Position numbers and translations under genes: made by a program. A DNA stretch of 64,000 bases from positions 203,508 through 267,507 of the forward strand of contig NZ_AWGD01000011.1 of assembly GCF_000495795.1 (NCBI RefSeq). The letters are read 5' to 3'. Shown here in pieces: positions 26,275 to 35,640 of the stretch (position 1 is the first letter of the stretch; each line of letters starts with the position of its first letter). The notes beneath the pieces are model-generated. The model saw nothing but the letters and a program-made list of their open reading frames with translations. It made no database searches and was not told the DNA's origin. Origin of the DNA: Asticcacaulis sp. AC460 (lineage in GTDB: Bacteria > Pseudomonadota > Alphaproteobacteria > Caulobacterales > Caulobacteraceae).

Positions 26275-27828
26275 CGAGCATTCCTTGCTCGCCATCCCCT
26301 TAACCGGCGTCACCACTGTCGCCTCCGGTGTCAGGGCTTCCCATTCCTGGGCCGCCACGGCCGCGAACGTCTTGCCATCGGTCGAAGCGTCGAACACCGC
26401 CCGCAGACACTTCGTCGTCACAGGCGCAAAGCTGACAGAATTAAACCCATCCGCCGTCGGATACTCCGCCGCAATCGCCGACCACGCCGAGCCCGTCCAA
26501 TATTCGAGATGCCACGCCTTGGGCGGCGCCACCCCGACACCGGAACCGGCCGGCTGGTCACCCCAGAACTGGATCCGCGCGCCGTTCAAAACCACCGGCT
26601 GGTCCCAGTTATACTGCGCCCATTGCTGCTTGGGATTGTCCGGCGTCCAGGTCGCCCACATGTCGGGCGGCAAAGGCGCCATCCGCACCTTGCCGTCATT
26701 CAGCGCCCTCAGCCAGTATTGCACCGGCACCGGCGCGTTCGACGCCGTGACCCGGGCGGCGGCGGCGATATTGCGCGCCGGCACCGGCGGCGGCAGATTA
26801 CGCGTCTGAACCACCGTCTTGATCCGCGCCGGCGAGACACTGTCGTCCCAAAGCACTTCATCGACCGCCACGCTGCGGCGGAAATGCCCGCCACCGACGG
26901 CATCGGCATTGTGATAGGCGATGTACCACTTGCCCTTGAACTCCACGATGCCCGGGTGCGAGGTCGTCGACGACACCGGCTCCAGCATCACCCCGCGATA
27001 GGTCCACGGCCCCAGGGGTGACGACGCCGTGCCATAGGCGATACAGGCATAATAGACGGCCTCGGTGCACTCGGACTCCGGCCCGGCCTTGTTGCCGGCA
27101 TAGGCCATGTAATAGGTGCCCTTGCGCTTGAAGATCCACGGCGCCTCGAAGAAACCGGTCAAACTCTTCACATCGACCGGCTGGCCTTTGAAGGTCACCA
27201 TGTCGCGTTCCAGCTCGACACCCTTCAGCCGCCCGAACGTCCCCCAATAGAGGAAGACCCGGCCGTCATCGTCGACCAGGACGGTCGGATCGATGTTCTG
27301 GATATCATTGGCCACGGGATAGGACTGCGACACCACCGGACCCGCCGGATGGGCATCGACCCACGGCCCAAGCGGGCTGTCGGAGACCCCGACGCCAATG
27401 GCGAAACCGTCCTTGTTGGTGCTTCCCTCCTGCATCACGGGCGCATAGAAATAGTAACGTTTATCCGGTCCCTGGACGATCTGGGCGGCATAGGCCCGCG
27501 CCGGCGTCGCCCATGTGAACACGTTTTCCGGCCGGATAAAGTGCGGATAGTGCGTCCACTCGCCCGACTTCGGATCGCCGGTCGCCAGCATCTGCCACTC
27601 CGGCATGATGAAGTCGTTGACGCCGTCTTCGGCCATGTCGCGGCCGGTCAGGACATAGAACTTCCCGTCCGCCACGATCGGCGCCGGGTCGGTGGTATAG
27701 TCCACCCCGTCGGCCAGGATCGGATTGACCGCCGCATGCACGGCACGGCTCTCAAGCGCCGGGTCGGCCTGGACTGTGGCGCAGGCCATCAACGGCAACA
27801 AGGCTGCACTCAAAATCAACCGCTTCAT
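26272..27828 (-). CDS. GH43-like arabinofuranosidase lipoprotein with C-terminal carbohydrate-binding domain
   Basis: The 518-residue protein has a lipobox (LPLMAC16) and a five-bladed GH43 propeller with the expected acids: D47 in TTDPAPIV (base), D180 in QNIDPTVL and E228 in FFEAPWIF (acid). After about residue 350 an F5/8-like domain follows. GH43 enzymes cleave alpha-L-arabinofuranosides or xylosides. In Xanthomonas and Bifidobacterium a GH43 enzyme removes the terminal alpha-1,3-arabinose of extensin Hyp-Ara4 before GH127 acts. The start forms an ATGA overlap with the GH127-type gene upstream, so both are one transcript under site C. Confidence 0.8.
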   Translation of the reverse strand: MKRLILSAALLPLMACATVQADPALESRAVHAAVNPILADGVDYTTDPAPIVADGKFYVLTGRDMAEDGVNDFIMPEWQMLATGDPKSGEWTHYPHFIRPENVFTWATPARAYAAQIVQGPDKRYYFYAPVMQEGSTNKDGFAIGVGVSDSPLGPWVDAHPAGPVVSQSYPVANDIQNIDPTVLVDDDGRVFLYWGTFGRLKGVELERDMVTFKGQPVDVKSLTGFFEAPWIFKRKGTYYMAYAGNKAGPESECTEAVYYACIAYGTASSPLGPWTYRGVMLEPVSSTTSHPGIVEFKGKWYIAYHNADAVGGGHFRRSVAVDEVLWDDSVSPARIKTVVQTRNLPPPVPARNIAAAARVTASNAPVPVQYWLRALNDGKVRMAPLPPDMWATWTPDNPKQQWAQYNWDQPVVLNGARIQFWGDQPAGSGVGVAPPKAWHLEYWTGSAWSAIAAEYPTADGFNSVSFAPVTTKCLRAVFDASTDGKTFAAVAAQEWEALTPEATVVTPVKGMASKECS

Positions 27829-30224
27829 GCCGCCGTCCCCGCCGGAGCCGCTGTGAACAGACGCGCACCGAAGACCGGTCCAGCCGTCTTGCCCTCCTGG
27901 GCGTTGAACTTGATGGTCACCTTGGCCTTGCCCTTGGTCAGCTCATGCGGAATGGGATAGTCGACATCGACCCAGGCGCCGGGCTGCCGGCCCGACAGCC
28001 GTTCATGGGCGATCACCGTGCCGTCGACCTCGATGGTGAAGCTGCGGTTGAACTCCGAGCCCCAATAGGTCGCCTCCAGCACCAGCGGCCCGGGATCGCG
28101 CCCGTCCTTCTGCACCTTCATCTCGAAGGTGAACCAGCCGCCGGTGCGGGCATCGCGGCCGTTTCGGGCGCGGTAAACCACCGGATAAGAATTGCCCTGG
28201 GTCTGCAGGTTATGGTCGCGCTCGGGTTGCATCTCGCCCAGGTGCATGACGTCGACCGACCGCGCCGCCAAGTCCTTCAGACGCGCCTGCTCGGCCTGGT
28301 AGGCGACCTGCGCCTCGGCCCATTCGGCGTCGTTGTAGCGGTTGAAATAGACCGCTGTGCGACGGGTATATTGTGAATAGAACGGCCGGAAGGTCATGTC
28401 GCCGGGACGGCCGATGCCGTTGCTGCGATAGACCGCCTGCTCGACCGACTCCGGCGTAAACGACCCCAGCAAATCGGCGCCGACCAGGGCCGGCGCATCG
28501 CCTTCCCACGGCGCCTCGATCGAGCCGAGATCGGCCGCCAGCACCATCGGGCCGCGCAGCAGGGCCACGACCTTGTCGTCGCCGGCCGTGCCTTCGAAGC
28601 GCAGATCCAGCGGCAGGTCGAGCGTCACGACATCGCCGGCCTTCCACTTGCGGCGGATAAGGGCATAGCCCTTGTCGATCGTCGCCAGGGCCGGCTGGCC
28701 ATTGACCTTCAGAACATTCGACTTCGCCCAGCCCGGGATACGCACGGCTACCGTAAAGGTCTTCGCGCCACCCAGTTGCTTCACGGCAAACGCGATCCTG
28801 CCGTCATACGGGTATTGCGTCGTCAGCTCGAAGGCCGCCTTGTTCCACGACACTTTCGACGGGATGAACAGGTTGACGAACAGGGTGTCGTCCGACTGCC
28901 AGTAGATGCTGTCGCCGTGCTTGGAGTGGCTTTCGATCCCCGACAGCACGCAGCACCAGAACGAATCCTCCGGCGTCGAAAACTCACGGCCGGTGCCCGA
29001 CATCAGCGGCACCATATAGGCGAACATGCCGGTTTCCGGGTTCTGGTGCGCCATGATGTGGTTGAGATGGGCGCGTTCGTAATAGTCGAACCACTTCGCA
29101 TCCGGCGTCCAGCTATACAGGTGCCGCGTCAGCTTCAGCATGTTGTAGGTGTTGCAGCTTTCGCAGGTCTGCTCGGTGATGTGCTTGGCGATGGTGTCGG
29201 GTTCGAAGAAATATTCGCGGTCGGCATTGCCGCCGATGACGAAGGAATGGTGGTTGACCACGCGCTCCCAGAAGAAGGACGAGGCGTTGCGGTACCCCGG
29301 CTTGCCGGTGATCTCGTACAGCCGCGCCAGCCCGACCAGCTTCGGCACCTGGGTATTGGCGTGGTTGTTGGCCAGCTTGTCCTCACCCGCGGTCAGCGGA
29401 TCCAGGATACGGTGGTGATAGATGCGCTCCGACAGGGCCAGCCAGCGCGGGTCTTTCGTCCGCGTATACAGCTCGGCAAAGGATTCGTTGATGCCGCCAT
29501 GCTCGCAGTCCAGCACCTTCTGGACCTGTTCGTCGTTCAGCGCGGCAAACACCTTTTCGATATAGCCGCCCAGGGCGACCGCCACCGGAATCCCGGCATC
29601 GACCCCGGCAAAGGTCTGGGCGTCCATCAGCCCGGCGAACAGCTTGTGCCAGTTATAGAAGGGCACCCAGCAGCCATTGAGGTCGAAGCCGGCCGAACGA
29701 ATATCGCCGGCCATGATCTCCGGGAAGATCTCCTTGCCGTCGACGATCGAGGTATCCTTGCGCTTGCGCATGAAACCGGCGGCATAGCCGTCGCCGTGCG
29801 CCGCCTGGACCTTGGCCAGTTCGGAAATGATGTATTCGATACGCGTCTTCGCCTCGGCATGGCCGGTCTGGGCGTGCAGCAGCGACAGGGCCGACAGGTA
29901 GTGGCCCAAGGCCTCACCGGCGATGGTGTCGGCTTCCCAGCCGCCATACAGTTCACCCTTGACGGGCAGGCCGGCAAACTTGTGATAGTTGTGCAGCATC
30001 CGGTCCGGCGACAGGAACATCAGGTACTTGGTATTGGCCTCGACCGCGGTCAGAAACGGCGACGGCAACAGGCGGACATCCTTCAGCGGCACCGAGGTCG
30101 CCGCCGTCGGCACCGTCACCGCGCTCCCGGCCATGGCGCCACCGGAAGCCGCCGCCAGCAAGGTCCCACCGGCCGCCCCACGCAGCAGGAAACGGCGGTC
30201 GACGGAAAACGAATTGCGGATCAT
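27825..30224 (-). CDS. Tat-exported GH127/146-type beta-L-arabinofuranosidase
   Basis: The 799-residue enzyme starts at 30224 (MIRNSFSVDRRFLLRGAAGG), a Tat signal. An (alpha/alpha)6 barrel follows with the GH127/146 metal and nucleophile residues: E355 and C357 in CESC, and C424-C425 in FWCCVLSG. It differs clearly from the 15648 enzyme (FWCC versus CPCC motif, no N-terminal binding domain), so the two may cut different linkages, such as Ara-Ara and Ara-Hyp. C-terminal beta domains span about 550-799. It is the first gene of a two-gene operon with GH43 and is divergent from a DUF885 peptidase across operator site C. Confidence 0.8.
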   Translation of the reverse strand: MIRNSFSVDRRFLLRGAAGGTLLAAASGGAMAGSAVTVPTAATSVPLKDVRLLPSPFLTAVEANTKYLMFLSPDRMLHNYHKFAGLPVKGELYGGWEADTIAGEALGHYLSALSLLHAQTGHAEAKTRIEYIISELAKVQAAHGDGYAAGFMRKRKDTSIVDGKEIFPEIMAGDIRSAGFDLNGCWVPFYNWHKLFAGLMDAQTFAGVDAGIPVAVALGGYIEKVFAALNDEQVQKVLDCEHGGINESFAELYTRTKDPRWLALSERIYHHRILDPLTAGEDKLANNHANTQVPKLVGLARLYEITGKPGYRNASSFFWERVVNHHSFVIGGNADREYFFEPDTIAKHITEQTCESCNTYNMLKLTRHLYSWTPDAKWFDYYERAHLNHIMAHQNPETGMFAYMVPLMSGTGREFSTPEDSFWCCVLSGIESHSKHGDSIYWQSDDTLFVNLFIPSKVSWNKAAFELTTQYPYDGRIAFAVKQLGGAKTFTVAVRIPGWAKSNVLKVNGQPALATIDKGYALIRRKWKAGDVVTLDLPLDLRFEGTAGDDKVVALLRGPMVLAADLGSIEAPWEGDAPALVGADLLGSFTPESVEQAVYRSNGIGRPGDMTFRPFYSQYTRRTAVYFNRYNDAEWAEAQVAYQAEQARLKDLAARSVDVMHLGEMQPERDHNLQTQGNSYPVVYRARNGRDARTGGWFTFEMKVQKDGRDPGPLVLEATYWGSEFNRSFTIEVDGTVIAHERLSGRQPGAWVDVDYPIPHELTKGKAKVTIKFNAQEGKTAGPVFGARLFTAAPAGTAA

Positions 30225-30268
30225 ATAAGCCTCGCTGGCGCAAAATCGGACGGTTGCCAAGACATTAT

Positions 30269-30279
30269 TATACGGTATA
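30269..30279. promoter_or_regulatory. GntR-type operator, site C
   Basis: TATACGGTATA, perfect palindrome, 45 bases from the arabinofuranosidase start and 35 bases from the DUF885 peptidase start. One site can control both divergent transcripts. Confidence 0.75.
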
Positions 30280-30313
30280 CAATTCTGTGACAACACCCAA
30301 TCGAGGCCGAAAT

Positions 30314-32071
30314 ATGAGAGTTCTGCTGCGGGCAACTGCCCTTGCCCTGGTCCTGGCTGCGACCTCCATGCCGGTCCTGGCCGATGATGCCACCGATGCT
30401 GCTTTCCGCAAGATCTACGAGACGGAATGGGCCTGGCGCAGTGAACACGCGGCCGCCGACGAGGACGCCGGCAAGACAGACGTCGCCCCGCGCCTGCCCG
30501 ATGTCTCCAAGGCCGAACAGGACCGCAAGCTGGCCTATTGGCAGAACGTCCTGAAACAACTCGACGGCATCGACGTCAAGTCCCTGTCGCCGCGCGAAGC
30601 CGAAAACTACCAGGTCTACCGCTATCAGATCGAGACGGCGATCGACGGGCAAAAGTACAAGCTCTACGAACGCCCGGTCAGCGGCGACACCTCCTTCTGG
30701 AGCGACCTGACCGGCATGGCGCGCGGCACCTTCCGCACCGAAGACGACTACCGCAACTACATCGCCCAGCTCAACGACATGCCGCGCTATTTCAAGGACA
30801 ATAGCGATAACATGCGGGCGGGCCTGAAGCGCGGCTTCACCCTGCCGCAGGTGTCGCTGCAGGGCCGCGACCTGACCATCACCAGCGTCATCGACGCGCC
30901 CACGATCGAAGACAATATCTACTACCTGCCATTCAAGACCCTGCCGGCCAACATGCCGGCGGCGAAACAGGCCGAACTGCGCGCCGCCGCCACGGCCGCC
31001 ATCCGCGACAAGGTCATCCCGGCGCACCGCGACCTGCTGAAGTTCATGCGCCAGGACTATATGCCCAAGGCCACCAAGTCTTTGGCCGCCTACGACCTGC
31101 CCGACGGCCGCAACTTTTACCAGGCCCAGATCCGCGAATACGCCACCGTCACCATGACACCGGAAGAGATCCACCAGATCGGCCTGGACGAAGTCGCCGG
31201 CCTGCGCAAGGAGATGCAGGCCATCATGACCGAAGTCGGCTTTACCGGCGACCTGAAGGCCTTCCTCGACTTCCTGCGCACCGATCCGCAGTTCTACGTC
31301 ACCAAGCCGCAGGACCTGCTGGACCGCGCCGCCTGGACGGCCAAGCTGTTCGACGGCAAAGCCGACCAGTATTTCGGCCGCCTGCCGCGCTCGCGCTTCG
31401 GCATTTATCCGGTGGCGCCGGAACTGGCGCCGTTTTACACCGGCGGCCGCGGCGGTCCGGGCGGCTACTGGGTCAATACCTGGAACCTGCCGGCACGTCC
31501 GCTGTACTCGATCCCCGCCCTGACCCTTCATGAGTCCGCGCCGGGCCATGCCTTCCAGATGCCGTTGGCGGCCGAGAACAAGGGCCTGCCGGCGTTCCGC
31601 CAGCAGACCTACATCTCGGCCTATGGCGAGGGCTGGGCGCTGTACGCCGAACGCCTCGGCGATGAAATGGGCATCTACCAGACGCCCTATGAGCGCTTCG
31701 GCATGCTGAGCTACCAGATGTGGCGGGCGGCACGCCTGGTGGTCGACACCGGCATCCACGCCAAGGGCTGGACGCGCGAACAGGCGCAGAATTTCATGCT
31801 GGACAATACGGCCTTGTCGAAGCACGAGGTAACGACCGAGGTCGACCGTTACATTGCCTGGCCGGGCCAGGCCTTGAGCTATTACCTGGGCGAGATGGTC
31901 ATCTGGAAGGTGCGCCGCAAGGCCGAGGCGGCTCTGGGTGAAAAATTCGACATCCGCGCCTTCCATGATACGGTTCTGGAACTGGGCAGCGTGCCGCTGC
32001 CGGTTCTGGAGGCGCGTGTTGACCGTTTCATCGCCGAAGGCGGCAAGAGCCCCTATGCCGACGAAGAGTAA
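30314..32071 (+). CDS. DUF885 family exported peptidase
   Basis: The 585-residue protein has a signal peptide ending VLADDA and the DUF885 metal motif HESAPGH (H406, E407, H411), a variant of HExxH seen in M32-like carboxypeptidases. Members are predicted zinc peptidases. ATG 30314 is chosen because it starts the signal peptide; an upstream in-frame ATG overlaps the operator. Location under site C, opposite the GH127-GH43 operon, suggests that it digests the deglycosylated peptide. Substrate preference is not visible. Confidence 0.8.
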   Translation: MRVLLRATALALVLAATSMPVLADDATDAAFRKIYETEWAWRSEHAAADEDAGKTDVAPRLPDVSKAEQDRKLAYWQNVLKQLDGIDVKSLSPREAENYQVYRYQIETAIDGQKYKLYERPVSGDTSFWSDLTGMARGTFRTEDDYRNYIAQLNDMPRYFKDNSDNMRAGLKRGFTLPQVSLQGRDLTITSVIDAPTIEDNIYYLPFKTLPANMPAAKQAELRAAATAAIRDKVIPAHRDLLKFMRQDYMPKATKSLAAYDLPDGRNFYQAQIREYATVTMTPEEIHQIGLDEVAGLRKEMQAIMTEVGFTGDLKAFLDFLRTDPQFYVTKPQDLLDRAAWTAKLFDGKADQYFGRLPRSRFGIYPVAPELAPFYTGGRGGPGGYWVNTWNLPARPLYSIPALTLHESAPGHAFQMPLAAENKGLPAFRQQTYISAYGEGWALYAERLGDEMGIYQTPYERFGMLSYQMWRAARLVVDTGIHAKGWTREQAQNFMLDNTALSKHEVTTEVDRYIAWPGQALSYYLGEMVIWKVRRKAEAALGEKFDIRAFHDTVLELGSVPLPVLEARVDRFIAEGGKSPYADEE

Positions 32072-33059
32072 AAAGACGACACTTTTAACGCGGATTGCCA
32101 GCATCAGGACGGTCGCGGATGAAGTCAAAAGCTCCCTCCTCTCCACGAAGTGGGGAGGGGGACCCCGAAGGGGTGGAGGGGTATACCGCGGGTTCAGATG
32201 CCTCGTTGTTTCAGGCATCGCACTGTGCACTCTCCCGGCCTGCACCGCCAGCCTCGCCCCACCGCCACCGACCCTGGCGGTCGATCCGTTCTACCAGAAA
32301 TACGCCGACGCCGGCGGCATCCCGATCACGACCTCGAACAAGGTCCCCGACAAGGTCGTCTACATCGCCCGTGACCTGGTCGACGACATGCTGATCCACC
32401 GTCCCGACCTGCGCGCCGAACTGGTCCGCCAAGGCGCCCGGGTCGGGGTGATGTCCCTGAACGAAACCACCACCGACCTGCCCGAACAATCCGACTGGAA
32501 GAAACCGGCTATCGACGATCCGCGCCTGTCGAAGTGCGATGTCCGCGACTATGCCACGACCATCGGCACCATGACCGACCGCGACTATTGGGCGATGCGG
32601 GCGCGCGGCATGGGCGGGCTGTATACGACGGGCGCCGAGGAAAATCTGCTGGGCCTGCCGAACACCCGCTATTACGGCGAGAACATCCTGGTGCATGAGT
32701 TCTCGCACAACCTGCTCAACGCCATCCGCGACGTCGACCAGCCCCTTTACCGCCGCATCGAAACGGCCTTCGCCACCGCCAAGGCGAAGGGCTATTGGCG
32801 CGGCGCCTATATGGCGCTGAACATCGACGAGTACTGGGCGGAAGGGACGCAGTTCTGGTTCAACTCGAACATGGCCTACAAGACGGACGACGTCACCATC
32901 GTCAATGACGACGAGCTGAAAACCCACGATCCGGGCCTCTATGCCGTCCTGGGCGAGGTCTATGGCGGCAATCATCATCTGAAGGCCGACGTTTTCTACC
33001 GCCACCCGGCGCGCATGAACAGCGCCAAGGCCGACCTGGTGAACGACTGCTATTCCTAG
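32055..33059 (+). CDS. Putative HExxH zinc metalloprotease lipoprotein with a repeat-encoded N-terminus
   Basis: The reading frame carries HEFSH (in ILVHEFSHNLLN) and a downstream Glu in DEYWAEGTQFW, the pattern of zincin metallopeptidases. A lipoprotein-like signal (VVSGIALCTLPAC) is preceded by no start codon in frame except ATG 32055 (overlapping the DUF885 stop) or earlier. Between that ATG and the signal lies a family 1 repeat (32131-32185), translated as STKWGGGPRRGGGVY. Either the repeat lengthened the protein, or it displaced the original start and the gene is damaged. It probably shares the transcript from site C. Confidence 0.6.
   Translation: MPTKSKKTTLLTRIASIRTVADEVKSSLLSTKWGGGPRRGGGVYRGFRCLVVSGIALCTLPACTASLAPPPPTLAVDPFYQKYADAGGIPITTSNKVPDKVVYIARDLVDDMLIHRPDLRAELVRQGARVGVMSLNETTTDLPEQSDWKKPAIDDPRLSKCDVRDYATTIGTMTDRDYWAMRARGMGGLYTTGAEENLLGLPNTRYYGENILVHEFSHNLLNAIRDVDQPLYRRIETAFATAKAKGYWRGAYMALNIDEYWAEGTQFWFNSNMAYKTDDVTIVNDDELKTHDPGLYAVLGEVYGGNHHLKADVFYRHPARMNSAKADLVNDCYS
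32131..32185. repeat. Family 1 dispersed repeat, inside a reading frame
   Basis: GCTCCCTCCTCTCCACGAAG opens a hairpin CTCCACGAAGTGGGGAG followed by ACCCCGAAGGGGT, GGAGGGGTATA. It is nearly identical to copies at 45520, 48383 and 55178, but here lies in the N-terminal part of the HEFSH lipoprotein gene. Confidence 0.8.
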
Positions 33060-33138
33060 GGCGCCGCACGTTAGAACGTGCCTGAAGGTGGATGGGCCTG
33101 TCTTGCGATGTGAAGAGGTAACCGCGGGCCGGGCACGC

Positions 33139-33642
33139 TCAGGCAATAACGCCGTCTACCTCTCGCCGGTAGGGTCCCTGATAGGCGTCCTCACGCCGGC
33201 GGCGGCGATCCGGCCCCATATAGCCGCGGCACTTGATAAACGGCCTGGGCCGCACGACCGCAGCCTCCATGCGCGCCAGCAGCGACTTGGCCGTCAAGGG
33301 CTTGACCACAAATTCGGTAATACCGGCATCACGCGCCGCATTGACGCGGGACCGTTCGGAATGGCCGGTCACCATGATGATCGGCAGATACGGGTTGCCG
33401 CTGTCGACCGAAGTCCGCACCATCCGCGTAAACTCGATGCCGTCCAGCGGGGTCATGCTGTAATCCACCAGCGCCATGTCGGCCGGAAAATGCTGCAGGA
33501 CCGCCAGGGCCTCCGCGCCGTCGCGGGCTTCACGCGGGTTCAGGACACCAATCCCTTTCAGCACGGTTTTCATGATGTGCCGCATATGCTGATTGTCATC
33601 TACAATCAGGACTTTTAATCTGCCGTAATCCGCCGTGTGCAC
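33139..33642 (-). CDS. Single-receiver response regulator with basic C-terminal tail
   Basis: A CheY-like domain (residues 9-130) has the acidic pocket VDDN, phospho-acceptor Asp in ALVDYSMTPLDG and Lys in FVVKPL. The tail FIKCRGYMGPDRRRRRED is a basic motif of the kind seen after receiver domains in Caulobacterales. No DNA-binding domain is present. It lies 49 bases after the two-receiver regulator and is probably co-transcribed with it. No histidine kinase is adjacent. Confidence 0.85.
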   Translation of the reverse strand: MHTADYGRLKVLIVDDNQHMRHIMKTVLKGIGVLNPREARDGAEALAVLQHFPADMALVDYSMTPLDGIEFTRMVRTSVDSGNPYLPIIMVTGHSERSRVNAARDAGITEFVVKPLTAKSLLARMEAAVVRPRPFIKCRGYMGPDRRRRREDAYQGPYRREVDGVIA

Positions 33643-33691
33643 CGCCGCCTCGCGCTTTCCAAATCGTCGCCTGCCGTATAAACCGGCGCCG

Positions 33692-34462
33692 TCAGGCCGC
33701 CCGGCCCAGAAGCATTTGCGTCAACTCGATCAGGTCCGAAGGCGCGAAGGGCTTGGCCAATTGCGCCTCGACGCCGAACCTTCGCGTCGCATTCAGGGCA
33801 TCCTGGTGGCTCACCTTGCTCTCCATGCCGGCGGACATCGAAATAATATTGACCGCGGGCCACGTCGACTTGATCGTCCGCATGCCCTTCAATCCCCCCA
33901 TACCCGGCATGAAGACGTCGCACAGGACCAGGTCGATGTGGGCGATGTCGACATTGCTGAAGGCCTCCTCCATCGTGCCGGCTTCGGAGATGCGGTAACC
34001 GGCGTCCCGCAAGGCGCCGGTCGCTATACTGCGGACGGTCTGGCTGTCGTCGATGACCAGAACATGTTTACGCCGCGCCCCGGCTTCGACATCCAGGCCG
34101 ACCGTCTCCAGAACACTGCGGACCAGGGTCTCGGTAAAGGGCTTGCGCAGGACAAAGTCGGCGCCGGAACGGCGCGCGCTTTTCAGCGTCTCCTCAATGG
34201 CTTCACGGCTGTTTCCGGCGGTCATGACCGCAATCGGGGTTTGCGGCGCCGATTTGCGGAAGCGTTCGACATGCAGCAGCGCATTGTACGACCCGACAAA
34301 GACATCCAGGAACATGACATGGACGCGCATCTGCGTGAGCGTCTCGCTGGCGGCCCTGACATCTTCGCAGTGAATGACGGTCCAGCCCTGCGCCTCGATC
34401 ATGCGGGCGATAATCTGCGCCTGGGTCTTGCTGTCCTCTAAAATGAGGGCGGTCTTATCCAT
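33692..34462 (-). CDS. Response regulator with two receiver domains
   Basis: Receiver 1 (residues about 3-125) has LEDS, phospho-acceptor Asp in MFLDVF and Lys in LRKPF. Receiver 2 (about 133-254) has IDDS, Asp in LCDVFMPGMGG and Lys in LAKPF. Both look able to be phosphorylated. No output domain is present, so it may integrate two kinase inputs or act as a phosphate relay or sink with the adjacent single-receiver protein. Confidence 0.85.
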   Translation of the reverse strand: MDKTALILEDSKTQAQIIARMIEAQGWTVIHCEDVRAASETLTQMRVHVMFLDVFVGSYNALLHVERFRKSAPQTPIAVMTAGNSREAIEETLKSARRSGADFVLRKPFTETLVRSVLETVGLDVEAGARRKHVLVIDDSQTVRSIATGALRDAGYRISEAGTMEEAFSNVDIAHIDLVLCDVFMPGMGGLKGMRTIKSTWPAVNIISMSAGMESKVSHQDALNATRRFGVEAQLAKPFAPSDLIELTQMLLGRAA

Positions 34463-34899
34463 AAGAATTCCCCGGCAGTCCTAAATATAGGGCTTTTATA
34501 ACCGCCTCACCGTTACCAGAGTGTTAAATCATTCTTACACCGGAGACAGGATCACCCAAATACAAGCAACTTTATGTATTCTAACAGAATAATTTATGTA
34601 AATTTTAGTGCAAAAGGCTAAAAATCTGGCCCAGACTTGCATTATAAATGATTTTAATGATGATAATATGCGCTAAATAGCAATATAAAACTTCCATCAC
34701 CCCATGCTTAACACGCTAAAATCCAATAAATATCATTCACAATGCTCATCTTATCGGATTTTTTTTGGCCCTTTACGCTAAAAACATGCAAAATTTTCAC
34801 GCTATTGAAATTTTTCTATACTACAACCACCTAGCGGTAACCTAATTTTAATACAAACGCTTGATCTTGACCTTGTCCAATTTTTAGGAGTAGCGGATC
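34463..34899. other. AT-rich intergenic region upstream of the LuxR-type gene
   Basis: This 437-base gap is far more AT-rich than any other stretch of the window, especially 34550-34870 with runs such as TTATGTAAATTTTAG and TTTTTTTGG. No convincing open frame, RNA gene or repeat copy is visible. It probably contains the promoter of the LuxR-type gene and may be a nucleoid-protein-bound control region or an acquired segment. Confidence 0.6.
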
Positions 34900-35640
34900 A
34901 TGGGAAGCTATGCTCGGATCGTCCCCGGTCAGTCTGCGGAAGCCGTACGCAAGGCGCTGGAGGCCGTCGCCTTATCGGGAGAACAGGCGCAGCACGTCCT
35001 GATCGATCAGATTCGGGAGATTGTGCCCTTCCGGCACATTTCCATCTCCGGCCTCAATATCGAAGCGATGACCGTCGGCACCGGCACCTTCCTGCTGAAC
35101 GATTTTCCGCCCGAGTATCTGGCTGAATATTATGCCGGCGATTACGCCGACCTTGACCCCCTGATGACGCAGTTCCGGCAAGGCCAAAGCGTTTGCCGCG
35201 ACAGCGAAGCCTTCGCCACAACCGAGGCGCGTCGCAACGGCCATGAGGTTCTGGATCTTCTGCGCCGGCATGGCATCCCCGAGCGTACGGCCATTGTGAT
35301 CTACCATAACGGCAAGGCGATCGGCTCCTTATGCCTCATTACGGACAAGGCGTTGAGCGAACGACAGTGCAATCTGTTGCAGCTTGTCGCCATGACGGTA
35401 CACGCGGCCTTTGCCCGCCCGGCGCTGGGGAGCCTGAACCACGCCCTCAAGCTGACGCGCGGCGAGCTTTACTGCCTGGAGCGGGCGGCTGGCGGGCTGA
35501 CCAGCGAAGACATCGCCGCCGAGGACGTCTATTCGGTGGACACGGTGAACACCTACCTCAAGACGGCGACGCGCAAGCTGGGCGCCCAGAACCGCGTCCA
35601 GGCCGTTGCCGAGGCCATGCGGCGGGGCCTGATCGGATGA
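34900..35640 (+). CDS. LuxR family transcriptional regulator (solo)
   Basis: The 246-residue protein has an autoinducer-binding-like domain (about 20-170) and a LuxR helix-turn-helix (about 183-245; LTRGELYCLERAAGG to RVQAVAEAMRRGL). The ligand-site Asp-Pro is kept (ADLDPLM) but the Trp residues corresponding to TraR/LuxR W57 and W85 appear replaced, by Tyr in AEYYAGDY and Cys in SVCRD. No luxI gene lies in the window, so it may sense a non-AHL signal. TTTTTAGGAG precedes the start. Its stop overlaps the next small gene by an ATGA. Confidence 0.85.
   Translation: MGSYARIVPGQSAEAVRKALEAVALSGEQAQHVLIDQIREIVPFRHISISGLNIEAMTVGTGTFLLNDFPPEYLAEYYAGDYADLDPLMTQFRQGQSVCRDSEAFATTEARRNGHEVLDLLRRHGIPERTAIVIYHNGKAIGSLCLITDKALSERQCNLLQLVAMTVHAAFARPALGSLNHALKLTRGELYCLERAAGGLTSEDIAAEDVYSVDTVNTYLKTATRKLGAQNRVQAVAEAMRRGLIG

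Noticed and set aside
33066..33081. GCACGTT-AG-AACGTGC palindrome
   Set aside because: A two-base loop makes a hairpin unlikely and no gene start is nearby; it may be chance or the end of a transcript, without more support.
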